From NCBI GenBank assembly GCA_022769285.1, contig JALEKD010000008.1:1-64000 (forward strand): 64,000 bases of DNA, read 5' to 3'. This document shows, piece by piece, positions 25,513 through 34,387 of this stretch. Position numbers and translations under genes: made by a program. This DNA comes from Prevotella sp. (GTDB taxonomy: Bacteria; Bacteroidota; Bacteroidia; Bacteroidales; Bacteroidaceae). A model generated the notes under the pieces. It was not told the origin of the DNA. It saw only the letters and a list, made by a program, of their open reading frames with translations, and did no database searches. The number at the start of each line of letters is the position of its first letter. The stretch's first letter is position 1.

Positions 25513-26427
25513 ATGTATAACGAGATAGATTTTTCGACCACCGCTACACCCCAGCTTGTCATCACCTCATTAGGGGGGTGGGCTATGGGGCCACAGGTGC
25601 TGGGCTATGGGGCCATCCTGATAGTCAGAGCGGGTAGGGCACAGCTCCGGGTCAACTTTACGGAATGGGATTTGCAGGTGGGGGCTGTTATCACCCTGTT
25701 TCCCAATGATGTGGTATGTCTGCAGGCCGACGGGGATGTTGGCGGAACGGCCTCTAAAGTCTCGGCCGACTTCAAGGTCGAGCTGCTGCGCTATGATGCC
25801 TCGCTGCTAAGGGCTGCCAGCCTACAGATAGAGCAGACGGTGTACTCGGGGCTCCGTTACGACCGTTGCCAACCGGGCTCCCCCGTGGTTACTCGCATCA
25901 TCGACAACATGTTTGGCCTGCTCCATGTGTATATGGATCAGCCCGAGTGTAGCTGTGTTACCCAACTGGTGTTGCTACAGCTCAAGGCGTTCTTCGTGGG
26001 CTTCCACGAGTACCTGATGCGTAACCCCCAGATGCGCCCCAAGGGGCCCGAATCGCGCCGGGTACGCGAACTGTTCAACCAGTTTATGATGCTGGTGGAG
26101 CGCGACTACCGTCTGTCGCGCGATGTGTCGTACTATGCGCGTGAGCTGAGCATCACGCCTAAGTACCTAACCATGATAGTAAGGCAGATAACCAACGAGA
26201 CACCCAAGAAGATAATAGACCACTATACAATCCTGCAGCTCAGGCTTCAGCTAAGTGCTGGCCAGCAGAGTATGAAGCAGATAGCGAGCGAGTATCACTT
26301 CAGCGACACTTCCTTCTTCTGTCGCTATTTCAGACGTCATACCGGACAGTCGCCCATGGAACTGCGTTGTGCCCATGGAGCAAATGTTGGTACCCATGGC
26401 GCAGATGGCTGTACCACCAACGCATAG
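25513..26427 (+). CDS. AraC family transcriptional regulator
   Basis: This 304-residue protein has an N-terminal effector or dimerisation domain (about 1-170) without close recognisable motifs and a C-terminal double helix-turn-helix domain (about 185-285). The DNA-binding part shows ARELSITPKYLTMIVRQIT for the first motif and MKQIASEYHFSDTSFFCRYFRRHTGQSP for the second, the latter written here only as the family hallmark region near residues 255-282. The gene is divergent from the tolC-emrA-emrB operon, so it is probably that operon's local regulator. The effector is unknown. The stop codon lies inside a strong hairpin shared with the convergent gene. Confidence 0.88.
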   Translation: MYNEIDFSTTATPQLVITSLGGWAMGPQVLGYGAILIVRAGRAQLRVNFTEWDLQVGAVITLFPNDVVCLQADGDVGGTASKVSADFKVELLRYDASLLRAASLQIEQTVYSGLRYDRCQPGSPVVTRIIDNMFGLLHVYMDQPECSCVTQLVLLQLKAFFVGFHEYLMRNPQMRPKGPESRRVRELFNQFMMLVERDYRLSRDVSYYARELSITPKYLTMIVRQITNETPKKIIDHYTILQLRLQLSAGQQSMKQIASEYHFSDTSFFCRYFRRHTGQSPMELRCAHGANVGTHGADGCTTNA

Positions 26428-26464
26428 CGCACAGACTCCTCGGAGAAACCTGTGCGCTATGCGT
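26420..26464. terminator. Perfect 15-bp bidirectional terminator hairpin
   Basis: ACGCATAGCGCACAG (26420-26434) pairs with CTGTGCGCTATGCGT (26450-26464). The left arm contains the stop codon of the AraC-type gene. It separates that gene from the convergent EnvC-like gene. Confidence 0.85.
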
Positions 26465-26496
26465 AATAGTTAGAAGAAACGGGGGAGAGATGGCGG

Positions 26497-28086
26497 CTAA
26501 CGCCCGAGCCATGCCTCAGGGTTCAGTTTGGCTGATCCTTTACGGAGCTGGAACTGCAGGATGTTGTCGGCACCTACCGTGCCCAACGCCTGACGGGTAG
26601 AAACTTTCTGGCCCTTGCTTACGCTGACGGAGCACAGGTTGCAGTACACCGAGATGTAAGCACCGTGACGCACCATGACAAACATAGAACCCTCCCAGTC
26701 GTAGATGGCACTCACCTCGCCATCGTAGATACTGCGGGCAACAGCCCCAGGACGGCCCAGGATGTTGATACCCTTGTTGTCGAGTGTTACGCCCTTCAGG
26801 CCCTCGACAGTGTACTGGCCATAGTGGCTCACTATCTTGTAGCTGCCCGTGATGGGCATAGGCAGACGGCCCTTGTTGGCCTCGAAGCCACCGCTCATCA
26901 TGCGGTCGACCGAACTGAGTGATGAGGCTTCGGCCATGTCTTTCTTGGCCTCGGCTATCTCTTTGCGGCTGCGGGCCTCGTCGGCCTTGGCCTTACGCTC
27001 GGCCGCCTCGAGGTTGGCCCGGGCTTCGCGCATGGCCTGCTCGGCTCGTTCGCGCTCGGCTTCCTGCTTACGCTGGGTGGCTGTCTCGGCCTGCGCCTTC
27101 AACTGCGCTTCGCGGGCCTTGGCCTCGGCTATCCTGCGCTCATTCTCGCGGGCCTTGGCCTCGGCTTCGGCCTTCTTGCGAGCCAGTTCGGCAGCCTTGC
27201 GCTTAGCTTCGGCTTCGGCCTTGCGCTTGGCCTCAGCCTCGGCACGGGCCTTGGCTTTGGCCACCTCGATGGCCACCAGTCGGTCTATCTGCGCGTTGAG
27301 CGCCGCGTTCTTCTTTTTCTGCTCATCTATAATGGTCTGGATAGTTTTCTGCTGTCGCTGCAGTCCCTGTACGATGTTCTGCTGCTCGGTCTGCTTACCT
27401 TCCAGTTCGGTACGGGCCTGCACGTTCTTGTTGAGCAGTGAGTTTTTCTGCCCGCGCACGTTCTGGAGTTGGCGGTGCTTGTCGTCTACCTGCTGCTGCT
27501 TAGCTTTGAGCATCTCGCCCTGTACTTTCTGATAGGCGGCATACTCGCGGACGAAGCGCATGCGACGGTACATCTGGGTAAAGGTCTTGGCCGAGAAGAT
27601 AAACATGAGCTTATCCTGAACCGAACGGTGCCGCGCCATGTAGCGTACAGACTTGATGTACTTCTCGCGACGGTCGGCAAGTTGCTTCTCAAGTGTCTGG
27701 AGCTGCGACTGTAGGATGCCTATGTTGCCGTCGATGTGGTTGATGTCCTGCTGGATGCCATCGATAGACTTCTGCTTCTCTCCTATCTCAGAGTTGATGA
27801 TCAGCAGGTCTTTGAGGCGCTTAGATACATTGGCCTTGTTGGTTCGGAGTGCCTGTTCCTGCTGCTTTATCTTGCGCTGGATGGCAGCCCGCTCGTTGCG
27901 CAGTCCCTTGATAGATGTAGGGGCTGACTTCTTGACAGCTTTGACGGCCGACTTGCGTACAGACTTAGTGCCCTTGCGGCCCTTAGCGGCCGTGGTGGTG
28001 GCCGGCTTACGTGTCTTAGTCTTGGTCTGTGCTGGTACGGTCAGCGCTAAGGCCGAAGCCAACAGGATGGTGATGATGCGTCTCAT
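26497..28086 (-). CDS. EnvC-like murein hydrolase activator with degenerate LytM domain
   Basis: This 529-residue exported protein has a signal peptide (about 1-20) and a basic linker (about 22-55). A long coiled coil follows (about 55-390), including an Ala/Lys/Glu/Arg-rich stretch of about 120 residues. A LytM/M23-type domain closes the protein (about 405-529). In active M23 enzymes a His-x-Gly-Ile-Asp motif and an HLHFE-like motif bind zinc. Here the first reads NKGINILG (near residue 438) and the second ILQFQLRKG (near 510), so both metal sites are lost. This is the pattern of EnvC, which activates amidases instead of cutting peptidoglycan, and the coiled coil fits too. The gene overlaps the upstream DUF4292 gene by 4 bp and is last in a conserved dut-TPR-DUF4292 group. 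Confidence 0.85.
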   Translation of the reverse strand: MRRIITILLASALALTVPAQTKTKTRKPATTTAAKGRKGTKSVRKSAVKAVKKSAPTSIKGLRNERAAIQRKIKQQEQALRTNKANVSKRLKDLLIINSEIGEKQKSIDGIQQDINHIDGNIGILQSQLQTLEKQLADRREKYIKSVRYMARHRSVQDKLMFIFSAKTFTQMYRRMRFVREYAAYQKVQGEMLKAKQQQVDDKHRQLQNVRGQKNSLLNKNVQARTELEGKQTEQQNIVQGLQRQQKTIQTIIDEQKKKNAALNAQIDRLVAIEVAKAKARAEAEAKRKAEAEAKRKAAELARKKAEAEAKARENERRIAEAKAREAQLKAQAETATQRKQEAERERAEQAMREARANLEAAERKAKADEARSRKEIAEAKKDMAEASSLSSVDRMMSGGFEANKGRLPMPITGSYKIVSHYGQYTVEGLKGVTLDNKGINILGRPGAVARSIYDGEVSAIYDWEGSMFVMVRHGAYISVYCNLCSVSVSKGQKVSTRQALGTVGADNILQFQLRKGSAKLNPEAWLGR

Positions 28087-28976
28087 TGCAGATTGAGTAA
28101 TTTGTCAAAAACATCGCGGGCTTCTATCCGCTTGTATTTATCAGAGACGGTAGTGCGTGCTTCCCATCGCGAGTCGGTGCCTACACGGTCGAGGGTGAAG
28201 CTGATAGTGCCCTGCTGGGTCTTGCCCGTGGCCGATGTGGTGAAGGTGAACGACTGGGTGGCAGGGAAACTCTTGACGCCGACGCTCTGGAAGTCGGCGT
28301 AGTTCCAGGTGAGGCGCGAGGAGCCATGTCCGCTGCCCCCATAGGTTACGATGGCCGAGTGTATCTTGTGGTCAGTGCGGCCGGCGTTCCAGCAGAAACT
28401 GAGTTTGCCCTGGCTGAGACTCACGGGGAGCGTGCTGCCCTGGACGGAGGTGTCTACGTAGTACTTGCCGAGGTCGCCCTCGCCCACTTTCTGGCGGCCA
28501 GGCATGAGGAGCTCGTTCCAGAAGAGCGACTGCAGGCTGTAGAAGTCGAGCCCGTTCTCTTTGAGAAACGCCAACTGGTTGTAGTCGGCCTTGATGTACT
28601 CCTTGTGCCAGCGGTCTACAACCAGTACATAATCGGGCGTAAACTCTATGCGCCCTATCTCTACCGGCAGTATCGGGGCGACTACCTGTAGACGGATAAC
28701 CTCGTCGCGCCGCATGTGCAGAGCCCCCCCCAACTTGTGGTTTACGCTTCCGGCCTGGATGCTAAAGGTCATGTTGCCCGTAATGTTCTTCTGGTACAGG
28801 CTCTGGTCGGCCACCTGCTGTACAAAGGCCAGTCCGCTGCCTGCCGGAGTGGTCGCCTTGGCGCTCTGAGCCTGCCCGGTAGTAGCCGGAGTGGTTACTA
28901 TGTTCTTCTTGGCCCCGCAGGCGGTCAGGGTGAGTACGACCGCCAGGAGGGCATACTTATTTAGTCTTTTTCTCAT
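28083..28976 (-). CDS. DUF4292 lipoprotein
   Basis: This 297-residue protein has a lipoprotein signal with lipobox LTAC (Cys20) and an Ala/Thr-rich linker. The DUF4292 domain follows (about 50-290). The fold recalls LolA/LolB-type lipoprotein carriers, as a half-barrel of long strands (MTFSIQAGSVNHKLGGALHM, then VIRLQVVAPILPVEIGRIEF), but this is inference. In many Bacteroidetes the gene sits between a TPR-repeat gene and an EnvC-like gene, as here. It overlaps both (20 bp upstream, 4 bp downstream), so translation is coupled. Its function is not established. Confidence 0.85.
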   Translation of the reverse strand: MRKRLNKYALLAVVLTLTACGAKKNIVTTPATTGQAQSAKATTPAGSGLAFVQQVADQSLYQKNITGNMTFSIQAGSVNHKLGGALHMRRDEVIRLQVVAPILPVEIGRIEFTPDYVLVVDRWHKEYIKADYNQLAFLKENGLDFYSLQSLFWNELLMPGRQKVGEGDLGKYYVDTSVQGSTLPVSLSQGKLSFCWNAGRTDHKIHSAIVTYGGSGHGSSRLTWNYADFQSVGVKSFPATQSFTFTTSATGKTQQGTISFTLDRVGTDSRWEARTTVSDKYKRIEARDVFDKLLNLQ

Positions 28977-30735
28977 CTTCTATATATTTTTTCAGTTGTA
29001 TCTTCTTAGGCAGCAGAGGGCTGTCGCTACCCGCCTTGACGGCCCGCTGCCAGTAGTCTATGGCCTTGTCGGTCTGCTTGTTCATCATGTAGATGTCGCC
29101 GGCGTGCTCCAGGATGACAGCGCTCTGTACCGAGTCGGTATCGTTGGCCATGGCTTGGTCTATGTATATCTTGGCCTCGGCGTAGCGGCTTTGCCTGAAT
29201 AGAATCCAGGCGTATGTGTCCAGAAAGGTCGAGTTCTTGGGTTCTGCCTGTATCGTCTTGTAACTCATCTGGGCTGCTTTGGTCAGCGCGGTGTCGCGTA
29301 CGCTGAGGAAGTAGGCGTAGTTGTTCAGGCACTCAGTGTTGTCGCTCTTCCATTTCAGGCTCTTGTCAAAGGCATCGTATGCTTGGGCGTACTGGCCCTT
29401 GTCCTGGAGAATGGTACCCATAAGAGAGTAGAAGTCGCTGACGATGGCAGGATTGCTGTCGTCGTTAACCACGTCGACGCCCTTGCGGAAGGCGTTGAGG
29501 GCAGAGTCATTCTGCTCCTTCTGATAGTAAGACAGGCCGAGGAAGTAGTAGAACCCCATCTCGTCAGGGTTATATTCAGTGCCCTCCTTGCTCAGCCGGG
29601 CCACCTCGTCCCACTTCTGCTTAGTCCAGAGCTGCTGTATGGTCTCGAAGCGGGCCGGGGCATTATCCGGGGCCACCCGCAGCAGTTGGTTGCGGGACTG
29701 CTGCACCACAGAGTCGGGCATGTGCTTCAGTTTCATATACGCTAAGCGCAGCTCGGCCATCGAGGCATCCAGGCTGACGGTCTTAGCTATTTGGTCGAAC
29801 AGGGCCAGCACGCGCACGCTGTCGCCCCCTTCTTTCTCGTTGCTCTTGATGAAGCGCTTCATCATCAGCATGCGGCTCTCGGCCTCGGTCTTAGGGCTGG
29901 TGAGTATGCGGCGCAGAAAACTGTAGGCCACCGTGTCCTGGCCGGCATCCTTGTAGTAGTCGTAGAGCGAACCGAGTACATTGGTGTTGGTGGGCTCCTT
30001 CTTCAGGGCATCGGCAAAGAGGCGCAGAGCTTCTGCCTTGCTGCCATTCTGCATCAGCCAGTTGCCCATCATCACCTGATAGTTCAGGTCGAATGGATGC
30101 TCGTCTACCAGTTGCCGCAGCGTCTTGAGTGCCGACTTCCTGTCGTTGAGCAACTCGTACACATGGACCTTGGAAAGGGTAATGTCCTCACCGCTGCCCT
30201 CCATTTGCTCCAGGCGGTTCAGGCAACTGATCATCTTGCCATAGTCTTTCTGGCGTTCGTAGATGCTTAGCAGCGTGCGCTGCAGGTCAGAGCGGTCGCG
30301 GCTGTTGCGGGCCAGTTGCTCGTAGACAGCTGCCGCCTTGGCGTAGTTCTTCTGTTTATAGTAATTGTTGGCCAGTGCCTCTAAGTAAGTTTTGTTGTCG
30401 GGGCGCAGGGCCACGGCGGTCTGCAGGTTGGCCATGCTGAGCGAATCCTTGTCCATGGCCGAGTGGTACAGTGCCAACTGATAGTAAGTTTCGGCAGCCT
30501 GCGGGTTTATCTCCAGACAGTGGGTAAGTAGGTCGTAAGCCTCGGCATAGTTGCCCTTGAGGTTCTGGCGCTGCGCCTCAAGGAAGAAATAATCGTAGCG
30601 GCGGCTGTCCTCGGCCGACAGCACGACGGCTGGTCGCACCGCAGCCTTCTTGCGCTTGGCTGCAAGTGGCAGTACGAGGGCCACAGCCATCAGTATCAGC
30701 AAGGCCCGGATTATAAAACGTCTGTGTAGTGTCAT
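28957..30735 (-). CDS. Exported tetratricopeptide repeat protein
   Basis: This 592-residue protein has an N-terminal hydrophobic segment (about 7-27) that acts as a signal or anchor. A long series of TPR-type helical pairs fills about 45-585. Clear repeat units include NYAEAYDLLTHCLEINPQAAETYYQLA, given here only by its place at about residues 62-88, and later NLQTAVALRPDNKTYLEALA and YLNNYAYFLS-like stretches. Such proteins act as scaffolds for partner proteins in the envelope. Its place between dut and a DUF4292 lipoprotein is conserved in the Bacteroidetes. No catalytic domain is visible. Confidence 0.88.
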   Translation of the reverse strand: MTLHRRFIIRALLILMAVALVLPLAAKRKKAAVRPAVVLSAEDSRRYDYFFLEAQRQNLKGNYAEAYDLLTHCLEINPQAAETYYQLALYHSAMDKDSLSMANLQTAVALRPDNKTYLEALANNYYKQKNYAKAAAVYEQLARNSRDRSDLQRTLLSIYERQKDYGKMISCLNRLEQMEGSGEDITLSKVHVYELLNDRKSALKTLRQLVDEHPFDLNYQVMMGNWLMQNGSKAEALRLFADALKKEPTNTNVLGSLYDYYKDAGQDTVAYSFLRRILTSPKTEAESRMLMMKRFIKSNEKEGGDSVRVLALFDQIAKTVSLDASMAELRLAYMKLKHMPDSVVQQSRNQLLRVAPDNAPARFETIQQLWTKQKWDEVARLSKEGTEYNPDEMGFYYFLGLSYYQKEQNDSALNAFRKGVDVVNDDSNPAIVSDFYSLMGTILQDKGQYAQAYDAFDKSLKWKSDNTECLNNYAYFLSVRDTALTKAAQMSYKTIQAEPKNSTFLDTYAWILFRQSRYAEAKIYIDQAMANDTDSVQSAVILEHAGDIYMMNKQTDKAIDYWQRAVKAGSDSPLLPKKIQLKKYIEDEKKTK

Positions 30736-30745
30736 GGCTGTCTGG

Positions 30746-31183
30746 CTATTTTACCCCCGTGTGTCCGTAGCCGCCAGCGCCCCGCTCGGTGTCGTCGAGT
30801 ACGTCGGCCTGTTCAAACTCTACCTGCTCGTGGCGGGCCACCACCATTTGGGCGATGCGCTCGCCATCGTTGATGACAAAGTCTGTGTCAGAGAAGTTGA
30901 TGAGCAGCACCATAATCTCGCCTCGGTAATCGGCATCGATGGTTCCCGGCGAGTTGAGCACCGTGATGCCATGCTTCAGGGCCAGCCCGCTGCGGGGCCT
31001 TACCTGTGCCTCGTAGCCAGCGGGCAGCGCCATGTACAGACCTGTGGGAACCAGCCGGCGCTCCATGGGCCGTAGGGTGATGGGAGCTTCCAGATTGGCC
31101 CTCAGGTCCAGTCCGGCACTTTGCGTGGTGGCATACTCGGGCAGCGGATGGTGCCCCTTATTGATAATCTTAACCTGTAACAT
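30746..31183 (-). CDS. dut: Deoxyuridine 5'-triphosphate nucleotidohydrolase (dUTPase)
   Basis: The enzyme hydrolyses dUTP to dUMP and pyrophosphate, keeping uracil out of DNA and supplying thymidylate synthesis. The start at 31183 ([10 protein letters not shown]) gives 145 residues, the usual size; an in-frame ATG at 31198 would add five residues. A start at 31321 is ruled out because the promoter lies downstream of it. The five trimeric dUTPase motifs are present: [41 protein letters not shown] and [10 protein letters not shown], the last being the Gly-rich arm. It is the first gene of a four-gene group ending in the EnvC-like gene and is divergent from dgt, another dNTP-pool enzyme. Confidence 0.95.
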   Translation of the reverse strand: MLQVKIINKGHHPLPEYATTQSAGLDLRANLEAPITLRPMERRLVPTGLYMALPAGYEAQVRPRSGLALKHGITVLNSPGTIDADYRGEIMVLLINFSDTDFVINDGERIAQMVVARHEQVEFEQADVLDDTERGAGGYGHTGVK

Positions 31184-31269
31184 CTTCGTGTAAGTCATTT
31201 TGTAGGCACTGGGTGGCGCGGGCACAGCCAGGGCCGTCGCCACGGAGCTCCCGTACCTTATTTTAAATG

Positions 31270-31277
31270 CAAAAATA
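31270..31277 (-). promoter_or_regulatory. -7 box of the dut operon
   Basis: On the minus strand TATTTTTG lies about 71-86 nt before the two candidate dut starts, and after the spurious upstream start at 31321. No clear -33 element. Confidence 0.5.
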
Positions 31278-31341
31278 GGCATTTCTGGCCATATTATTAA
31301 CATTTTTCTCACAAAAAGCATTTAAATAAGCAAAATTGCAC

Positions 31342-31349
31342 TACTTTTG
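31342..31349 (+). promoter_or_regulatory. -7 box of dgt, 5 nt from the start codon
   Basis: TACTTTTG ends at 31349 and the ATG begins at 31355. Since the start point in this class is a few bases past the box, the mRNA is predicted to be leaderless. A -33 element is not clear. Confidence 0.6.
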
Positions 31350-31354
31350 CCTGT

Positions 31355-32689
31355 ATGAACTGGCTACAACTTATTTCCAACAAGCGGCTCGGGCAGGAGA
31401 GACGTCATGAGCGCCACGATGACCGCTCCGAGTTTAAGCGCGACAGCGACCGGCTTATTTACTCGGCTCCCTTCCGTCGTCTTCAGAACAAGACGCAGGT
31501 CTTCCCACTCCCCGGGAGTATTTTTGTCCACAATAGGCTCACCCATTCACTCGAGGTGTCATCCTTAGGCAAGTCCTTGGGCGACGACGTGGCCCGCGAG
31601 CTCATGACCCGCCACCCCGAGCTGCGTGGCACCCTCTTTGAGGAGATTGGTACCATCGTCCAGACGGCTGGCCTGGCTCACGACCTGGGTAACCCACCTT
31701 TCGGCCACAGCGGAGAGAAAGCCATCCAAGCCTTCTTTACCGAGGGCGAGGGCATGGGTCTGCGCGAGCGGGTGAGCGACCGTCTGTGGGACGACCTGAC
31801 TCACTTCGAGGGCAACGCCAACGCCTTTCGCATCCTTACCCATCGGTTCAACGGTCGGCGCGAGGGTGGTTTTGTGATGACTTATACCACCCTGGCCAGT
31901 ATCGTGAAGTATCCCTTTGCCTCCTCGGTGGCTGGCAGTCATGGCAAGTTTGGCTTTTTCTCGTCAGAGGAAACCTACTACCGCAAAATAGCCGATGAAT
32001 TGGGCATAATCTGTACCTCGGCACCAGGCGAGGCCCTTAGTTACGTGCGCCATCCCCTCGTGTTCCTGATGGAGGCGGCCGATGACATCTGCTATGAAAT
32101 CATGGACATCGAGGATGCCCACAAACTCAAGCTGCTCACCTTTGCCGAGACAGAGGAACTGCTTTTAGGTTTCTTCGACGACGAGGACCGGGCGGCCATA
32201 CGCCGTCGCGTCGAGGCAGACGGTGTTACCGATGTCAATGAGAAGGTGGTCTATCTGCGTGCCTGTGTCGTTGGCAAGTTGGAGAGTGAGTGCGTGCGCG
32301 TCTTTGTGGACCACGAGGCCGAAATCTTGGTCGGCCAGTTTCGCCAGAGCCTAATTTCGGCCATTTCACCGCGGCAGCGCGATGCCTATAAGCGGTGTAC
32401 CAAGGTGTCAAGAGAGAAAATATATCAGAGCAGGGTAGTGTTAGACGTGGAGCTGTCGGGTTATAAGATTATGGAGACGCTGATGCGCGATCTGGTGAGT
32501 GCCGCCGTCAGTCCCGAGAAGTTTCACTCACAGCAGCTCATCAAGCGTTTCAGTAGCCAGTACGACATCCAGAGCGACAATATCGAAACCCGCCTCATGG
32601 CTGTTATCGACTACATCAGCGGCATGACTGACATCTACGCCCTGGACATCTACCAGAAGATTAACGGTATCTCGCTGCCCATCATATAG
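31355..32689 (+). CDS. dgt: Deoxyguanosinetriphosphate triphosphohydrolase (HD domain)
   Basis: The enzyme splits dGTP (or other dNTPs) to the deoxynucleoside and triphosphate and thereby limits dNTP pools. The 444-residue protein has the family start (RLIYSAPFRRLQNKTQVFPL), the first metal ligand in RLTHSLEVSSLG and the HD pair in AHDLGNPPFGHSGEKA (about 110-125). A further metal ligand is probably in MEAADDICYEIMDIEDA (about 240-256). Length fits the dGTPase type. The gene is divergent from dut, so two nucleotide-pool enzymes share one 155-bp intergenic region. A strong terminator follows. Confidence 0.94.
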   Translation: MNWLQLISNKRLGQERRHERHDDRSEFKRDSDRLIYSAPFRRLQNKTQVFPLPGSIFVHNRLTHSLEVSSLGKSLGDDVARELMTRHPELRGTLFEEIGTIVQTAGLAHDLGNPPFGHSGEKAIQAFFTEGEGMGLRERVSDRLWDDLTHFEGNANAFRILTHRFNGRREGGFVMTYTTLASIVKYPFASSVAGSHGKFGFFSSEETYYRKIADELGIICTSAPGEALSYVRHPLVFLMEAADDICYEIMDIEDAHKLKLLTFAETEELLLGFFDDEDRAAIRRRVEADGVTDVNEKVVYLRACVVGKLESECVRVFVDHEAEILVGQFRQSLISAISPRQRDAYKRCTKVSREKIYQSRVVLDVELSGYKIMETLMRDLVSAAVSPEKFHSQQLIKRFSSQYDIQSDNIETRLMAVIDYISGMTDIYALDIYQKINGISLPII

Positions 32690-32713
32690 ACCTACTGCGT
32701 CTACTGTAATAAA

Positions 32714-32766
32714 CTGCGAGGATGGGGCGGCGGCCTCTGGCCCTGTACCCCGTCCTCGCAGCTTTT
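32714..32766. terminator. Terminator of dgt, shared with the serpin pseudogene
   Basis: CTGCGAGGATGGGG (32714-32727) pairs with CCCCGTCCTCGCAG (32748-32761) with one mismatch, then CTTTTCT follows. Confidence 0.85.
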
Positions 32767-32784
32767 CTATTGGCTATCAGTCTA

Positions 32785-33992
32785 CTATAGCTTACCCGTT
32801 TTGCCTATGAAGAGGATAGTTCCCGTGGTGTTCTCACGGATGGCATAGACGAATGGATGGTCGAGGCATATCTGCGAGGGTGTGCCTGGTGACGTGAAGT
32901 CTCCCTTGGCAGCGCTTACAGCCGCGGCCTTGGTGCCGTTCTCGTCTACCTCTATCATGGCGTTCTGCCCCATGGCGACAAACTTGGTTCCGTTGACGGC
33001 CTGGTCAAACAGTTTTCTTATCCCGAGGGCTTTGCACGTCTCTACCAGGCTTGTCCAGTCGCTCTCTACCTTAGACTTGGGCATAACTATCTCCACGTTA
33101 TCAGCCGTCACCAGCTTGTTGTGCAGCCCCCACCAGTCCGTCTGTTCGGCCAGTTGCTGCTGGATGTTTTGGGCATCACTATCATCATGCTGTAATAGCC
33201 GCGTCCGTAGCTGAGTTCGGCCACCGAGAGGTTGGCGTCGGCATATACCTTGGCCGACATGTTCTTGGCCATCATGCTGACCTGCGATGTGGTGTTGTCC
33301 TCATTGTAGAACGTGCCCGGGCGGGTGTCCTTGCCATTGAAGGGCTGCGACCACTTTCCGTTAAAGTAGGTGGCGTTGGCCAGGATAATGGCGGTTTGCG
33401 GTGTGGGAGTTATGCCCATCCTGTTGACCAGCCCGTGGGTCTTGTCGTTGGCCCACAGGTCTATGGGGGCCTTGGCCTCGTTGGGCTTGTTGATAAAGTC
33501 GTGATACACTATGTCGGCGTTGTAGCTGGCAGCTATCGCCTGTTTCAGTTCGGGCGGCAGCGAGAAGCCCTCTGATGCCCATATACTATTGGCCAGGGCC
33601 ACTTTGACGTATTGTTCATCCTGCTGCAGACGGTCGAGCAGTTCCTTGTTGTGCTGGTTGGCCTGAGCTAAGGTGTAGTTGCTGATGCCTAATGCGTTGA
33701 AAACCTCTTCGTGCGCCTCGTCGGTGGCCGTGTTGCCCATCATGCTTATCAGATACTGCACGCTGATGGGCGATACCACCACATTGAGCCTCCTTTCACC
33801 CTGTTGGTTGGCGAGATTAGCCTGCAGGCTGTTGGCAAAATCGTTGCCACAGGCGGCAAAGTCGGTCTGGGTCGCCTTACTCAGCTCGATGCGGATAGGC
33901 TCTATGCCTCCCGAGTCTTCACTACAGCTGTTCGTGAGCGTTGTTACGGCCATGCTTAGGGTCAGCAACTACATACAGTTAGTTTTTTTCAT
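32785..33992 (-). pseudogene. Serpin lipoprotein gene broken by a stop codon and a frameshift
   Basis: Serpins trap serine or cysteine proteases by a suicide mechanism. A serpin of about 400 residues can be pieced together. The natural start seems to be the ATG at 33990-33992, which reads MKKTNCM and then meets a TAG at 33969-33971. Without it the frame continues as LLTLSMAVTTLTNSC, a lipoprotein signal ending at a Cys. Serpin signatures follow: NVVVSPISVQYLISMMGN, NSIWASEGF, LANATYFNGKWSQPF and YYSMMIVMPK. Just after that MPK (near 33163-33172) a -1 shift is needed to reach NIQQQLAEQTDWWG and the C-terminal part with the hinge EVDENGTKAAA and HPFVYAIRENTTGTILFIG. There is no standard slippery heptamer. 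Two lesions make sequencing error at both unlikely, and the gene is probably dead. Confidence 0.85.
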
Positions 33993-34387
33993 AAAGCGTT
34001 GTTTTTAGTTATAATAATGGAGATGTATATATATGGTAGTAGGCCATCAGGTGGGTCTGAAAGACGGGCTACGCATGGAGCCATGGCGCTTCTGCGGACG
34101 TTAATAGGTGCTGGCATCTCATATTTGACCGATTTGGGCATAAGATATTTTCGGCAAATATAGTCAGAAATGGTACAACCGTAAGGATGTTCTTAGTTGC
34201 AAAAACTCAACGGACGATGATTTTGATTATCAAGGGGGTCGAAGCCTCTGGCGTGGGTGGCTTTTAGAACGATGACAAGTGCTGCGGCTGGCCCCGCGAC
34301 TGGGCGGCCAGCATGTGAAAAGAAGCCATGGCGACGGTCGGGGCCATCAGTCTGACAACTGGTAGGGTGGGGCGAGTGGCGCGCGCC
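33993..34387. other. Intergenic region between the serpin pseudogene and glsB
   Basis: It holds a possible minus-strand -7 box TATATTTG (34155-34162) for the serpin gene and a small hairpin, GCTGGCC (34287-34293) with GGCCAGC (34306-34312), 75 bp past the glsB stop. No gene seen. Confidence 0.5.

Noticed and set aside
33160..33175. Programmed ribosomal frameshift in the serpin gene
   Set aside because: The junction ATG CCC AAA ACA lacks a standard slippery heptamer in frame, no downstream stem was seen, and a separate nonsense codon already breaks the gene.
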